A stretch of 64,000 nt of DNA from Pseudomonadota bacterium (GTDB taxonomy: Bacteria > Pseudomonadota > Alphaproteobacteria > Rhizobiales > Xanthobacteraceae): assembly GCA_023404675.1 (NCBI GenBank), contig JAEYAW010000039.1:1-64000 (forward strand). The letters are read 5' to 3'. Positions 51,225 through 61,623 of the stretch are shown here, piece after piece. Numbering within the stretch: the first letter of the stretch is position 1; each line of letters begins with the position of its first letter. The translations under genes and the position numbers were made by a program. The notes below the pieces were generated by a model that searched no databases, was not told where the DNA came from, and worked only from the letters and a program-made list of their open reading frames with translations.

Positions 51225-51872
51225 TCAGCGCGTCTGACGTGCCGTGGTCTGCGGCGCGTCCAGCGCGCCGACCGTGACTGCGACGATCCGCTCGACAATT
51301 CCCGAGACGTCCTTGAGATCGCACTTCCCGTCCGACAGTTTATGAAGCCGGTCGCGGTCGCGGATGGTCTGCTGCGCCATGGCGAGCGCGAAATGCAGCG
51401 CCCAGTAAATATCGGTCATGCTGCGGCTGGGAAGGGCCTGCTGCATCGCGGCGGCGAATTTGCGCAGATGGCCGATCTCGCGGTCGCGGATCTTTCGGAT
51501 CGGCGGCACAGACTCCAGCGCGGCGCGGATCATGAAACGCGATGCGGCGGAGCGCTCGCGGTCCGGGTCGAGGCAGCCGCGCAACGAGGGGCCGATCAGG
51601 GCGCGGAGCACCGCGTCGATGGGGGCGGTGCCGCCGGCGGCGGCCTGCGCGGCCTTGAGCTCATCGAAGCGCTCGCGGTTGAGCGCGAGCGAGCGCGACA
51701 CGTAAAGCTCGGCGATCAGTTCGTCCTTCGACCCGAAATGATAGTTGACCGCCGCCAGATTCACATCGGCTGCGGAGACGATGTCGCGCAACGTCACATC
51801 GCCGAAGCTGCGATCGGCGTAGAGCCGTTCGGCGGCGGTCAGGATAGCGGAGCGGGTCTGGTCTGAGGCCAT
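51225..51872 (-). CDS. TetR family regulator of the acyl-CoA dehydrogenase cluster
   Basis: 215 residues. The helix-turn-helix is at about 5-55 (TAAERLYADRSFGDVTLRDIVSAADVNLAAVNYHFGSKDEL), a form common in regulators of fatty acid and CoA-ester catabolism. The C-terminal domain contains FMIRAALESVPPIRKIRDREIG. It is divergent from the acyl-CoA dehydrogenase gene. An 18-bp near-palindrome (51908-51925) lies 36 bp in front of its start, so autorepression and repression of the neighbouring catabolic genes are inferred, with an acyl-CoA as the likely inducer. Confidence 0.87.
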   Translation of the reverse strand: MASDQTRSAILTAAERLYADRSFGDVTLRDIVSAADVNLAAVNYHFGSKDELIAELYVSRSLALNRERFDELKAAQAAAGGTAPIDAVLRALIGPSLRGCLDPDRERSAASRFMIRAALESVPPIRKIRDREIGHLRKFAAAMQQALPSRSMTDIYWALHFALAMAQQTIRDRDRLHKLSDGKCDLKDVSGIVERIVAVTVGALDAPQTTARQTR

Positions 51873-51907
51873 GCTGTTCGCTGTGCGGAAAATCTCGGCG
51901 ATTGCAA

Positions 51908-51925
51908 TTCAAACATTTGTATGAA
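51908..51925. promoter_or_regulatory. Operator-like palindrome in the TetR/acyl-CoA dehydrogenase divergent region
   Basis: TTCAAACATTTGTATGAA is an inverted repeat with 7 of 8 pairs matched. It lies 36 bp before the TetR start and 183 bp before the dehydrogenase. The CAAAC-type half-site resembles operators described for PsrA/FadR-like TetR regulators of fatty acid genes, recalled from general knowledge and not checked. Confidence 0.55.
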
Positions 51926-52107
51926 ACTATCGCTTGAAGGTTGACCGATGTCAAACGCGGCGCACAGTCCGCAGCAGGGCCGACCTTTCCGCCGCCGCTC
52001 TGGTTGCACGCGCGAAAGCGCCTGCTGCAGCGCGGCGCGGTTCGCTGCTGCGCCTTCCGGGTGGGTGACGCGGCTCGACGAGGATTCAACCGAGTGAGGA
52101 TCGTTCG

Positions 52108-53346
<1,239 letters not shown>

Positions 53347-53383
53347 GCGGGCGTCCACGCGGCGCTCGCCGATCAAAGAAACG

Positions 53384-54457
53384 ATGGGGAGCGCCGCAGT
53401 GGTCGGACAAAGGCGAGACGAAGATTATTCGGGTACCAAGGAAGTCGAGGAACGGCATCGGGTCAACGAGGCCAGCCTCGACGCCTGGATGCAGGAGCAT
53501 GTGGACGGCTATGCCGGCCCGCTGACCGTTCTGCAATTCAAGGGCGGACAGTCCAATCCAACCTACCGTCTGAATACGCCAACGCGATCCTACGTGATGC
53601 GCCGCAAACCGTTCGGCAAGCTGTTGCCGTCGGCCCATGCGGTGGACCGCGAGTTCCGCGTGATCTCGGCGCTGGGCAAGCAGGGCTTTCCGGTCGCACA
53701 CGCCTATGCGCTCTGCACCGACGACGCGGTGATCGGCTCGGCGTTCTACATCATGTCGATGGAAGAGGGGCGGGTGTTCTGGGATCCGCTGTTGCCGACC
53801 CAGACGCCGGAGAGCCGCCGCGCGATCTTTGACGCCAAGATCGAAACGCTGGCCGGTCTTCACCAGTATGATCCCGAGGCAATCGGCCTCGGCGATTTCG
53901 GCAAGCCCGGAAATTATTTCGCGCGGCAGATCGATCGCTGGACCAAGCAGTACAAGGCGTCAGAGACCGAGATCATCCCCGAGATCGAGAAGCTGATCGC
54001 GTGGCTGCCGAAGACCGTGCCGACGCAGGAGCGCGTCTCGGTGGTGCACGGTGATTATCGCCTCGACAACATGATCTTCCACGCCAGCGAGCCGCGCGTG
54101 ATCGCGGTGCTGGACTGGGAGCTCTCGACGCTGGGCGATCCGCTTGCGGATTTCACCTATCTGCTGGCGCAGTGGATCATGCCGGGACTGCAGGGCGCGG
54201 ACCTCAAGAGCCTGAACATTCCCGACATGCAGGAGGCGACCGCGATCTACTGCCGCGCCACCGGACGATCCGGGATCGACAATCTCGACTGGTATTTTTC
54301 TTACAATCTGTTCCGGCTGGCCTGCATTCTCCAGGGTATTGCCGGCCGCGTGCGCGATGGTACCGCATCGAGCGCCAAGGCGAAGGAATCGATCACGCGG
54401 ATCGTACCGCTGGCGAAGGAGTCGTGGGCCTATGCACAGAAGGCGGGGGCCGTGTGA
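53384..54457 (+). CDS. Aminoglycoside-phosphotransferase-fold kinase, ACAD10/11 kinase-like (LvaA-like)
   Basis: 357 residues. APH-type protein kinase-like fold: VLQFKGGQSNPTYRLNTP (49-66), the Lys region YVMRRKPFGKLLPSAHAVDREF (70-91), the catalytic loop HGDYRLDN (222-229, Asp224) and metal-binding DWE (244-246). The QSNPT and RRKPPG-like blocks are those of the kinase half of animal ACAD11 as I recall it, and LvaA of Pseudomonas phosphorylates 4-hydroxyvaleryl-CoA with the same fold. I infer phosphorylation of a hydroxyacyl-CoA, then elimination by the preceding dehydrogenase. Real aminoglycoside resistance is unlikely. A terminator hairpin follows 28 bp later. Confidence 0.88.
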   Translation: MGSAAVVGQRRDEDYSGTKEVEERHRVNEASLDAWMQEHVDGYAGPLTVLQFKGGQSNPTYRLNTPTRSYVMRRKPFGKLLPSAHAVDREFRVISALGKQGFPVAHAYALCTDDAVIGSAFYIMSMEEGRVFWDPLLPTQTPESRRAIFDAKIETLAGLHQYDPEAIGLGDFGKPGNYFARQIDRWTKQYKASETEIIPEIEKLIAWLPKTVPTQERVSVVHGDYRLDNMIFHASEPRVIAVLDWELSTLGDPLADFTYLLAQWIMPGLQGADLKSLNIPDMQEATAIYCRATGRSGIDNLDWYFSYNLFRLACILQGIAGRVRDGTASSAKAKESITRIVPLAKESWAYAQKAGAV

Positions 54458-54485
54458 CGCGCCCGCGCGTGTCCCGCATAAAGAC

Positions 54486-54513
54486 GAACGCCGCGCCCGG
54501 TGGCGCGGCGTTC
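54486..54513. terminator. Hairpin terminator after the kinase gene
   Basis: A perfect 12-bp GC-rich stem (54486-54497 and 54502-54513) with a CGGT loop, 28 bp after the kinase stop. The following plus-strand sequence is AT-rich (GATGATTTAAATT) rather than a clean T-run. It may also serve the opposing SDR gene. Confidence 0.6.
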
Positions 54514-54573
54514 GATGATTTAAATTATCGGACGGTCAGCAGTCCGCCGCGCCTGCGGCGGTCTTCTCGTCGG

Positions 54574-55359
54574 CTAGAGGTGGCGGCCAACATACGGCAT
54601 CGACGCCGTCAGGCCGCCGTCCACCGGGAACGCCTGACCGTTCACATAGGACGCCTCGTCGCTGATCAGGAACAGGCCCATCGCGGCGATTTCCTCGGGC
54701 TGGCCCGCGCGCTTGAGCGGATTGATCTGGCCGATCTTCTCCTCGGTACCGCGCATTTTCGCATGGTCGAAGATCGGCTTGGTCATGCCGGTCTCGATCA
54801 GGCCCGGACACACCGCGTTGATGCGCACATTGGTGCCGGCCAGCGAATAGGCCGTGGTCTGCACCAGGCTGATGACGCCGGCCTTGCTGGCCGCATAGGG
54901 ATGGCCGCTCGCACCCGCCTTCAGGCCCGCGACCGAGGCGGTGCAGACGATCGCGCCGTGTCCCTGGGCGGTGAGATGCGGAACCGCGTATTTCACGGCC
55001 ATGAACGGCCCGATCAGATTGATGCGCAGGATTTCCTGCCACTGCTCGGGAGTCTGGTCGAGCAACTGGACGAGCCCGCCGCTGACGCCGGCATTGGCCC
55101 AGAGTCCGTCCAGCTTGCCGTAGGTCGAGATCGCCTTGGCGATATAGTCTTTGACCTCCGCCTCGATTCCGACGTCGGCGGTGAGCGCCTCGACCTTGCC
55201 TCCGGCCTTGCGCACGGTCTCGGCCGTTTCGTGGACGCTCTCGGACCGGTCGACAATCACAAGACTGGCACCTTCCTTTGCGAACATGGACGCGGCGGCC
55301 CGGCCGATCCCGCTGCCGGCGCCGGTGATGATGATCGATTTGCCTTCCAGACGACCCAT
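54574..55359 (-). CDS. SDR family oxidoreductase (first of two in the catabolic cluster)
   Basis: 261 residues from MGRLEGKSIIITGAGSGIGRAAA, with GGAG about 10 nt upstream; the longer frame to 55560 is a shadow. Cofactor motif TGAGSGIG, then NAG in WANAGVSGG. The catalytic Ser lies in CTASVAGLKA, Tyr and Lys in YAASKAG. INAVCPGLIETGM and VNGQAFPVDGGLTAS complete the classical fold. It could act as a 3-hydroxyacyl-CoA or alcohol dehydrogenase of the local pathway. It is on the opposite strand to the kinase gene and divergent from the histidine phosphatase gene. Confidence 0.9.
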   Translation of the reverse strand: MGRLEGKSIIITGAGSGIGRAAASMFAKEGASLVIVDRSESVHETAETVRKAGGKVEALTADVGIEAEVKDYIAKAISTYGKLDGLWANAGVSGGLVQLLDQTPEQWQEILRINLIGPFMAVKYAVPHLTAQGHGAIVCTASVAGLKAGASGHPYAASKAGVISLVQTTAYSLAGTNVRINAVCPGLIETGMTKPIFDHAKMRGTEEKIGQINPLKRAGQPEEIAAMGLFLISDEASYVNGQAFPVDGGLTASMPYVGRHL

Positions 55360-55444
55360 GTTGTTCTCCGCTATCCTTCGTCGCAGTCGTGCGTTGTCCA
55401 GCGGCTCTGCCTGACGGCGTAAGGAAACACAAGAGAGGTTTTTG

Positions 55445-56185
55445 ATGTCCGCTCCGCACGAAGTCCGCCTTGCGGGAATTCCGTTGCAGCCGCCCGGCGT
55501 CGAGATCACCCGCTGGTGGTGGGTCCGCCATGCGCCGGTGCGCGTGGACAACGGCAACATTTACGGCCAGCTCGATCTGCCCTGCGATTGCACCGACCGT
55601 GTCGTGTTCAATGCGGTCGCGAAGATCCTGCCGCGGGGTGCGGTCTGGTATTCGAGCAATCTGCAAAGAACGCATCAGACCGCCGACGCGATCTTCGCAG
55701 CCGGAATGCCTCATGTTGAATACATCCGCGAGCCTGCGTTTGCCGAGCAGGATCTCGGCGAATGGCAGGGCACCAACCGCGCCGCCTTCTTCGCCAGCCG
55801 CCCGCCGGAGATCACGAGCTACTGGTTTTCGCCGGCGGACGTGCGCGCGCCGGGCGGCGAGAGCTTCAACGATCTGGCCGAGCGCGTGCGCGCCGGAATC
55901 GAGCGCATCAACGCGCTGCACCGGGGCAAGGATATCGTTGTCGTCTCGCACGGCGGGCCGATCAAGGCGGCGATCGCTCATGCCCTCGGCGCGGAGCCGA
56001 AGGCGGGCTTTGCCTTTGCGATCGAAAACTGCTCGATCACCCGGCTCGATCATCTCGCCGGCGAGCGGCAGATCGGCTGGCGCGTGCCGATGATCAACCA
56101 GCAGCCATGGGTTGCCCACGAGGCGCACGCGGTCATGCATCAGCCGGCCGGTCCGGAAGTCCGGACCGACATCAAGCTCGCCTGA
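55445..56185 (+). CDS. Histidine phosphatase family protein
   Basis: 246 residues. Phosphoglycerate-mutase-like fold: the catalytic His is in WWWVRHAPVRVDN (residues about 21-33), the Arg in SSNLQRTHQTADAI, FAEQDLGEWQG is the proton-donor Glu region, and VVSHGGPIKAAIAHALG gives the second His. The RHAP form is seen in the alpha-ribazole phosphatase-like/GpmB-like branch. GAGAGG lies upstream. It sits in a catabolic cluster with a kinase that may make phosphoacyl-CoAs, so it could be a rescue phosphatase. Position alone suggests this. Confidence 0.87.
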   Translation: MSAPHEVRLAGIPLQPPGVEITRWWWVRHAPVRVDNGNIYGQLDLPCDCTDRVVFNAVAKILPRGAVWYSSNLQRTHQTADAIFAAGMPHVEYIREPAFAEQDLGEWQGTNRAAFFASRPPEITSYWFSPADVRAPGGESFNDLAERVRAGIERINALHRGKDIVVVSHGGPIKAAIAHALGAEPKAGFAFAIENCSITRLDHLAGERQIGWRVPMINQQPWVAHEAHAVMHQPAGPEVRTDIKLA

Positions 56186-56230
56186 GCCAGACGGCGTGCG
56201 ATTTCAGGAAACGTCACTCAAGGAGGAAGC

Positions 56231-56998
56231 ATGACTTTGTTCGACTTGACCGGAAAGGTCGCGATCATCACCGGCTCGTCGCGCGGCATTGGCCGGGCCA
56301 TCGCCGAGCGCATGGCCGAGCATGGCGCGAAGGTCGTGATCTCATCGCGGAAGAAAGAGCCTTGCGATGAGGTTGCCGACGCCATCAACGCCAAGGCCGG
56401 GCAGAAGGTCGCGATCTCGGTCCCTGCGAATATTTCGACCAAGGACGATCTGCAGAACCTCGTCGAGCAGACCAACGCGGCCTTCGGCAAGATCGACATC
56501 GTGGTCTGCAACGCGGCGTCCAATCCCTACTATGGCCCGCAGGCCGGGATTTCCGACGATCAGTTTCGCAAGATTCTCGACAACAACATCGTCGCCAACC
56601 ACTGGCTGATCTCGCTCGCCGTGCCGCAGATGAAGGAACGCAAGGATGGCTCGATCATCATCGTGTCGTCGATCGGCGGCCTCAAGGGTTCCACCATCAT
56701 CGGGGCCTACTGCATTTCCAAGGCTGCCGACATGCAGCTCGCGCGCAACCTCGCGTGCGAATATGGGCCGGACAATATCCGCGTGAACTGCATCGCGCCG
56801 GGTCTGATCAAGACCGATTTCGCCCGCGCGCTGTGGGAGGATCCCGCGACGCTGAAGGCCTCGACGGCCCGCTCGCCGTTGCAGCGGATCGGCGAGCCGG
56901 ACGAGATCGCGGGCGCGGCGGTGTTCCTCGCCTCGAAGGCCGGCAATTTCACCACCGGCCAGACCATTGTGATCGATGGCGGCGCCACCATCAGCTAG
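56231..56998 (+). CDS. SDR family oxidoreductase, DHRS4-like
   Basis: 255 residues, with AAGGAGG just upstream of the start. The TGSSRGIG cofactor motif, NAASNPYYGPQ, VSSIGGLKGS, YCISK (Tyr-x-x-x-Lys) and RVNCIAPGLIKTDFARALWED are seen. The NxxxNPFFG and PGLIKTxFxRxLW blocks are those I remember from DHRS4-type reductases. It lies 45 bp downstream of the histidine phosphatase gene on the same strand and probably shares its transcript. A strong terminator ends it. I infer a 3-hydroxyacyl-CoA or ketone reduction step in the cluster. Confidence 0.92.
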   Translation: MTLFDLTGKVAIITGSSRGIGRAIAERMAEHGAKVVISSRKKEPCDEVADAINAKAGQKVAISVPANISTKDDLQNLVEQTNAAFGKIDIVVCNAASNPYYGPQAGISDDQFRKILDNNIVANHWLISLAVPQMKERKDGSIIIVSSIGGLKGSTIIGAYCISKAADMQLARNLACEYGPDNIRVNCIAPGLIKTDFARALWEDPATLKASTARSPLQRIGEPDEIAGAAVFLASKAGNFTTGQTIVIDGGATIS

Positions 56999-57025
56999 CA
57001 GTTTTCGTGACAGATATTTCAGCGT

Positions 57026-57060
57026 CGAATGGCCGGGGTCTGCTCCGGCCATTCGTTTTT
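57026..57060 (+). terminator. Rho-independent terminator after the DHRS4-like gene
   Basis: A perfect 11-bp stem (57026-57036 and 57045-57055) and 8-nt loop followed by five T at 57056-57060. It lies 28 bp after the SDR stop and separates the catabolic cluster from ppc. Confidence 0.92.
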
Positions 57061-57149
57061 CGATGGTCGCGCGCCATTGTGTTTGCCTCGTGCTTGCATG
57101 TTTCCGCGGGTGATGGTGTCCTTCCCTGACCCACGGGAGGACGCGCGGC

Positions 57150-59918
57150 ATGGATGCTGAGAATCTGGGCAATCGCGGCGTTGACACGGCCGAGGACGCG
57201 CAGCTGCGGGCCGATATCCGGTTGCTTGGGCGAATCCTCGGGGACACAGTCCGCGACCAGGAAGGCGAGACGATTTTCGATCTCGTCGAGCGCATCCGCC
57301 AGACATCGGTCCGCTTCCATCGCGACGATGATCGTCCGGCCCGGCAGGAACTCGAACAGATCCTGGATGGCCTGAGCGTCGCCGAGACCGTGCAGATCGT
57401 TCGCGCCTACAGCTATTTTTCGCATCTCGCCAATATCGCCGAGGATCAGAACCTGATCCGGCAGGCGCGGATGCAGGACCGTTCCGGGCAGGCGCCCCGC
57501 GTCGGCACGCTTGCAGAGGCGGTCGGCCGTGCGCTGACGGCGGGCAATACAGTTACAGCGCTTCGGGCGTTTTTCGATGGCGCGCTGGTGAGTCCGGTTC
57601 TTACCGCGCACCCGACCGAGGTCCGGCGCAAGAGCACGATGGACCGGGAAATGGAGATCGCGCGGCTGCTCGAATATCGCGAGCGGACCCAGCTTGTTCC
57701 GGCCGAGGAGGAGGATGTGGCCGAGCGCCTGTCGCGCGCGGTGCTGACCTTGTGGCAGACCAACCTGCTGCGCCGGACCAAGCTGACGGTGCTCGACGAG
57801 GTCGCCAACGGACTGTCGTTTTACGACTACTCGTTCCTGCGCGAACTGCCGCGGCTGTATTGCGCGCTGGAGGATCAACTCCGTGGAGACGAGAGCGAGG
57901 CGCCGGAGCTTGCAAGCTTCCTGCGGATGGGAAGCTGGATCGGCGGCGACCGCGACGGAAATCCGTTCGTCACGGCGCATGTGATGCGCGGCGCGCTGCG
58001 TTTGCAGAGTGCGAGGATCCTGCGGTTCTATCTCGAAGAGCTGCATGTGCTCGGCTCGGAGCTGTCGCTGGCGAGTGCGCTGGTCGAGGTGTCACAGGAC
58101 TTGCAGGCGCTCGCGGACCATTCGCCCGACGCCTCCCAGCATCGCTCCGGCGAGCCGTATCGCCGTGCGGTCACCGGCGTCTATGCGCGACTGGCCGCCA
58201 CGGCGGCGGCGCTCGGCCATCCAGATATCGCGCGCGAGCCGGTCGGGGAGGCAGCGGCCTATGACGGGCCCGCCGCGTTCAAGGCCGATCTCGATGTGGT
58301 TCATCGCTCGCTGATCGCGAACAACTCAGCTGTTGTGGCGCGCGGGCGCCTGCGACGTTTGCGCCGCGCCATCGACTGCTTCGGCTTTCACCTTGCACAG
58401 CTCGACATGCGGCAGAACTCGGACGTGCATGAGCGCACCATAGCCGAGCTGCTTGAGGCCGTGGCTCCCGGCACGAACTATCTGACGCTCGACGAGGATG
58501 CGCGCATCGCGCTGCTTGCGCGCGAACTGACGACCGCGCGGCCGCTGGTGTCGCCATTCCTGCTCTATGGCGAGGAGACGAAGGGCGAACTCGCGGTGTT
58601 TCAGGCGGCGGCCGAAGCGCATCGCAAATTCGGGCCGGCGGTCATTCCTCACAGCATCATCTCCAAGGCGGCGGGCGTCTCTGACCTTCTGGAAGTGGCG
58701 GTGTTGCTTAAGGAGGCGGGACTGGTCGATGCGTCCGGGCGCGCCGCGCTCACCATTGTGCCACTGTTCGAAACCATCGCGGACTTGCAGGAATCCGCGC
58801 GCATCATGGAGGCGGCGTTCGCGCTGCCGGAATATCGCCGCCTCGTCGCCAGCCGGGGCGATGTGCAGGAAGTGATGCTGGGGTATTCCGACAGCAACAA
58901 GGATGGCGGCTTCGTCACGTCGGGCTGGGAGCTTTACAAGGCCGAGATTGGCCTCATCGAGGTTTTCGCGCGCCATGGTGTGCGGCTGCGCCTGTTTCAC
59001 GGACGCGGCGGATCGGTCGGGCGCGGCGGTGGTCCGAGCTATGACGCGATCATCGCGCAGCCGGGCGGGGCGGTGGACGGCCAGATCCGCATCACCGAGC
59101 AGGGCGAGATCATCTCCAGCAAATATTCCAATCCCGAGGTCGGACGCGGCAATCTGGAAATTCTCGCGGCTGCCACGCTGGAGGCCAGCCTGCTCCAGCC
59201 GAGGCATCGCGCGCCGCGTGACGAATATCTCGCCGCGATGGAGGAGCTTTCGGCGCTGGCCTATGCGGCCTATCGCAATCTCGTCTACGAGACCGACGGG
59301 TTCGAGGACTACTTCTGGGCGTCGACCGTCATCACCGAGATCGCGACGCTGAATATCGGAAGCCGTCCGGCCTCGCGGACCAAAACGCGCCGGATCGACG
59401 ATCTTCGCGCGATCCCGTGGGTGTTCAGCTGGGCGCAGTGCCGGCTGATGCTGCCGGGCTGGTATGGCTTCGGTACGGCGATCGAGCAATGGGTCGCCGC
59501 GCATCCGGACAAGGGCATCGCGTTCTTTCAGGAGATGTACCGCGAGTGGCCGTTCTTCCGCACGCTGCTGTCGAACATGGACATGGTGCTGGCCAAGAGC
59601 AACATCGCGGTTGCCTCACGCTACGCCGACCTGGTGCAGGATACCGAGCTGCGCACGCGCATTTTCACCCGCATTCGCCGGGAATGGCATCTGGCGATCG
59701 AGACGCTGCTGGACATCATGGCGCAGGACCGGTTGCTGGAGCGCAATCCGCAGCTCGAACGCTCGATCCGCAACCGCTTTCCGTATCTCGATCCGCTCAA
59801 CCACGTGCAGGTCGAACTGCTCAAGAAGCACCGGGCGCAGAACGACGATCCGCAGGTGCTGCGCGGCATTCAGCTCACCATCAATGGCATTTCGGCGGGG
59901 CTTCGCAACAGCGGATGA
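57150..59918 (+). CDS. ppc: Phosphoenolpyruvate carboxylase
   Basis: Anaplerotic fixation of bicarbonate onto phosphoenolpyruvate to give oxaloacetate. 922 residues. The catalytic His lies in VLTAHPTEVRRKSTMDREMEI. The second conserved block is VMLGYSDSNKDGGFVTSGWELYKAE with FHGRGGSVGRGGGPSYDAIIAQP, the glycine-rich active loop. RTKTRRIDDLRAIPWVFSWAQ and NGISAGLRNSG close the protein as in all family members. GGGAGG precedes ATG by 9 nt. The oxaloacetate feeds citrate synthase (gltA, same window). The terminator hairpin is 135 bp after the stop. Confidence 0.98.
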   Translation: MDAENLGNRGVDTAEDAQLRADIRLLGRILGDTVRDQEGETIFDLVERIRQTSVRFHRDDDRPARQELEQILDGLSVAETVQIVRAYSYFSHLANIAEDQNLIRQARMQDRSGQAPRVGTLAEAVGRALTAGNTVTALRAFFDGALVSPVLTAHPTEVRRKSTMDREMEIARLLEYRERTQLVPAEEEDVAERLSRAVLTLWQTNLLRRTKLTVLDEVANGLSFYDYSFLRELPRLYCALEDQLRGDESEAPELASFLRMGSWIGGDRDGNPFVTAHVMRGALRLQSARILRFYLEELHVLGSELSLASALVEVSQDLQALADHSPDASQHRSGEPYRRAVTGVYARLAATAAALGHPDIAREPVGEAAAYDGPAAFKADLDVVHRSLIANNSAVVARGRLRRLRRAIDCFGFHLAQLDMRQNSDVHERTIAELLEAVAPGTNYLTLDEDARIALLARELTTARPLVSPFLLYGEETKGELAVFQAAAEAHRKFGPAVIPHSIISKAAGVSDLLEVAVLLKEAGLVDASGRAALTIVPLFETIADLQESARIMEAAFALPEYRRLVASRGDVQEVMLGYSDSNKDGGFVTSGWELYKAEIGLIEVFARHGVRLRLFHGRGGSVGRGGGPSYDAIIAQPGGAVDGQIRITEQGEIISSKYSNPEVGRGNLEILAAATLEASLLQPRHRAPRDEYLAAMEELSALAYAAYRNLVYETDGFEDYFWASTVITEIATLNIGSRPASRTKTRRIDDLRAIPWVFSWAQCRLMLPGWYGFGTAIEQWVAAHPDKGIAFFQEMYREWPFFRTLLSNMDMVLAKSNIAVASRYADLVQDTELRTRIFTRIRREWHLAIETLLDIMAQDRLLERNPQLERSIRNRFPYLDPLNHVQVELLKKHRAQNDDPQVLRGIQLTINGISAGLRNSG

Positions 59919-60053
59919 TGTCGCCGGGCTTGCCTCGCCCGAAACGGGCGAGGCCTGTCGCCAGTGCGGGATCAAGGCGCTCGATGACCTGCACGCTCTG
60001 CGTGGCGCACGCCCCGATGCTGGCCTGTTCAATCAGGCGCGGCGACAGCCGAA

Positions 60054-60095
60054 AACAAAGACAGCCGGGTCGCGAGCGGCCCGGCTGTCTTTGTT
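60054..60095. terminator. Long bidirectional terminator between ppc and the zeta subunit gene
   Basis: A perfect 16-bp stem (60054-60069 and 60080-60095) with a 10-nt loop. The outer part of the stem is A/T-rich on both sides (AACAAAG / CTTTGTT), so it can terminate in both directions. It is 135 bp past ppc and 88 bp from the stop of the opposite gene. Confidence 0.8.
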
Positions 60096-60182
60096 CAGGA
60101 TTTCTGTAGGTCGTTTTGCTGCGCTCGGAACGCCGATCCGGACGTGGGCGACCGGCGATTCGGCCTCCCGGGGACCGGGGCG

Positions 60183-60506
60183 TTACTGCCCGGCCTTCAC
60201 CTGCTCCACGGCCGTGGCCATCAACTCGTCCATCTTGGTCCGGATCTCGGTCTCCGAGACGGCGATGCCCTTGGCATCGAGGTCCGTTTTAACCTTGCGG
60301 AATACGTCCTCCGAGCCGGCTTCCTCGAAGTCGGCCGCCACGACCTCCTTGGCGTAGGCCGTCACGTCATCGCCGGACAGACCGAGCTTTTCGGCCACCC
60401 AGACGCCCAGAAGCCGGTTGCGGCGGGCTTCCGCCTTGAATTTCAGTTCCGCGTCCAGCGCAAACTTGCGTTCAAAGCCTTCTTCGCGCTTGTCGAACGT
60501 CGTCAT
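60183..60506 (-). CDS. F1FO-ATP synthase inhibitor subunit zeta (DUF1476)
   Basis: 107 residues from MTTFDKREEGFERKFALDAELKFKAEARRN. The sequence matches the zeta subunit of Paracoccus denitrificans F1FO-ATP synthase from memory, especially KFKAEARRNRLLGVWVAEKLG and DFEEAGSEDVFRKVKTDL. Zeta binds F1 and blocks ATP hydrolysis with its N-terminal segment in Paracoccus; in several other alphaproteobacteria inhibition is weak. The N-terminal helix here is intact, so some function is likely. It is divergent from purC and not near an atp operon, as usual. Confidence 0.93.
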   Translation of the reverse strand: MTTFDKREEGFERKFALDAELKFKAEARRNRLLGVWVAEKLGLSGDDVTAYAKEVVAADFEEAGSEDVFRKVKTDLDAKGIAVSETEIRTKMDELMATAVEQVKAGQ

Positions 60507-60801
60507 GGCAGGGGTTCCGTCCATCTGGGGCAGGCAGCCGGCGTTGCGGCGGTGGGATTCGGTGCCTAGATAGACGGACGGACCGGCGACGGCAACCGGC
60601 GCGAGGTCGCAGCCGGCCGGGTAAAACCCCAAACGGCCGCCTTGCGGTCGATTGTGCTGGGCAGGCCAATGGGATAGGTTGCGGCGAGGTTCGCCTCTCG
60701 GCCCGTTCGCCGTGAGACCTTCGTGGCAGCTCCGCTGCGGAACGCGTCTGGCACAGGAGCAAACCCAGTTCATGGACTTCAACAACACACGGTACATCCC
60801 T

Positions 60802-61569
60802 ATGAGCCGTCGGCGTCGCATTTACGAAGGCAAGGCCAAGGTCCTCTATGAAGGTCCGGAGCCTGGCACCCTGATCCAGCATTTCAAGGACGATGCGACG
60901 GCGTTCAACGCCAAGAAACATCAGGTCATCGAAGGCAAGGGGGTCCTGAACAACCGGATTTCGGAATACGTCTTCCAGCACCTCAACGATATCGGGGTGC
61001 CGACGCATTTCATCCGCCGCCTCAACATGCGCGAACAACTGATCCGCGAGGTCGAGATCGTGCCGCTTGAGGTGGTGGTGCGCAACGTCGCCGCCGGCTC
61101 GCTGTCGCAGCGGCTCGGGATCGAGGAGGGCACCCAGCTGCCGCGCTCGATCATCGAGTTCTACTACAAGAACGACCAGCTCAACGACCCGATGGTGTCG
61201 GAAGAGCATATCACCGCGTTCGGCTGGGCGACGCCGCAGGAGATCGACGACATCATGGCGCTGGCCATCCGCGTCAATGATTTCCTGTCCGGCCTGTTCC
61301 TCGGCATCGGCATCCGTCTTGTCGACTTCAAGATGGAGTGTGGCCGGCTGTTCGAGAACGACATGATGCGAATCATTGTCGCCGACGAGATTTCCCCCGA
61401 TTCGTGCCGGCTGTGGGACATCAAGTCCAACGAGAAGCTCGACAAGGACCGCTTCCGCCGCGATCTCGGCGGGCTCGTGGAGGCCTATACCGAGGTGGCC
61501 CGCCGCCTCGGCATCCTCAGCGAGAACGAGCGTCCGGCCGGTCCCGGCCCGGTGCTGGTGAAGGGCTGA
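60802..61569 (+). CDS. purC: Phosphoribosylaminoimidazole-succinocarboxamide synthase
   Basis: SAICAR synthetase of purine biosynthesis. 255 residues from MSRRRRIYEGKAKVLYEGPEPGTL, the usual N-terminus in Bradyrhizobium-type proteins; ATG 60772 is in frame, and neither has a strong ribosome site. Motifs: FKDDATAFNAKKH, LEVVVRNVAAGSLSQRLG, DDIMALAIRVNDFLS and LVDFKMECGR, with IIVADEISPDSCRLWD. purS follows by 54 bp. Its product is cleaved by purB, encoded at 44-45 kb. Confidence 0.97.
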   Translation: MSRRRRIYEGKAKVLYEGPEPGTLIQHFKDDATAFNAKKHQVIEGKGVLNNRISEYVFQHLNDIGVPTHFIRRLNMREQLIREVEIVPLEVVVRNVAAGSLSQRLGIEEGTQLPRSIIEFYYKNDQLNDPMVSEEHITAFGWATPQEIDDIMALAIRVNDFLSGLFLGIGIRLVDFKMECGRLFENDMMRIIVADEISPDSCRLWDIKSNEKLDKDRFRRDLGGLVEAYTEVARRLGILSENERPAGPGPVLVKG

Positions 61570-61623
61570 AGTCGGTTGAGTCCAGGGTGACCGCGTGCGG
61601 TCGATGAGATCGGTTGAGTTGAG

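Noticed and set aside
49754..51298. 514-codon frame antisense to the CoA-transferase gene
   Set aside because: Covers a convincing CaiB/BaiF gene and has only low-complexity Arg/His-rich sequence.
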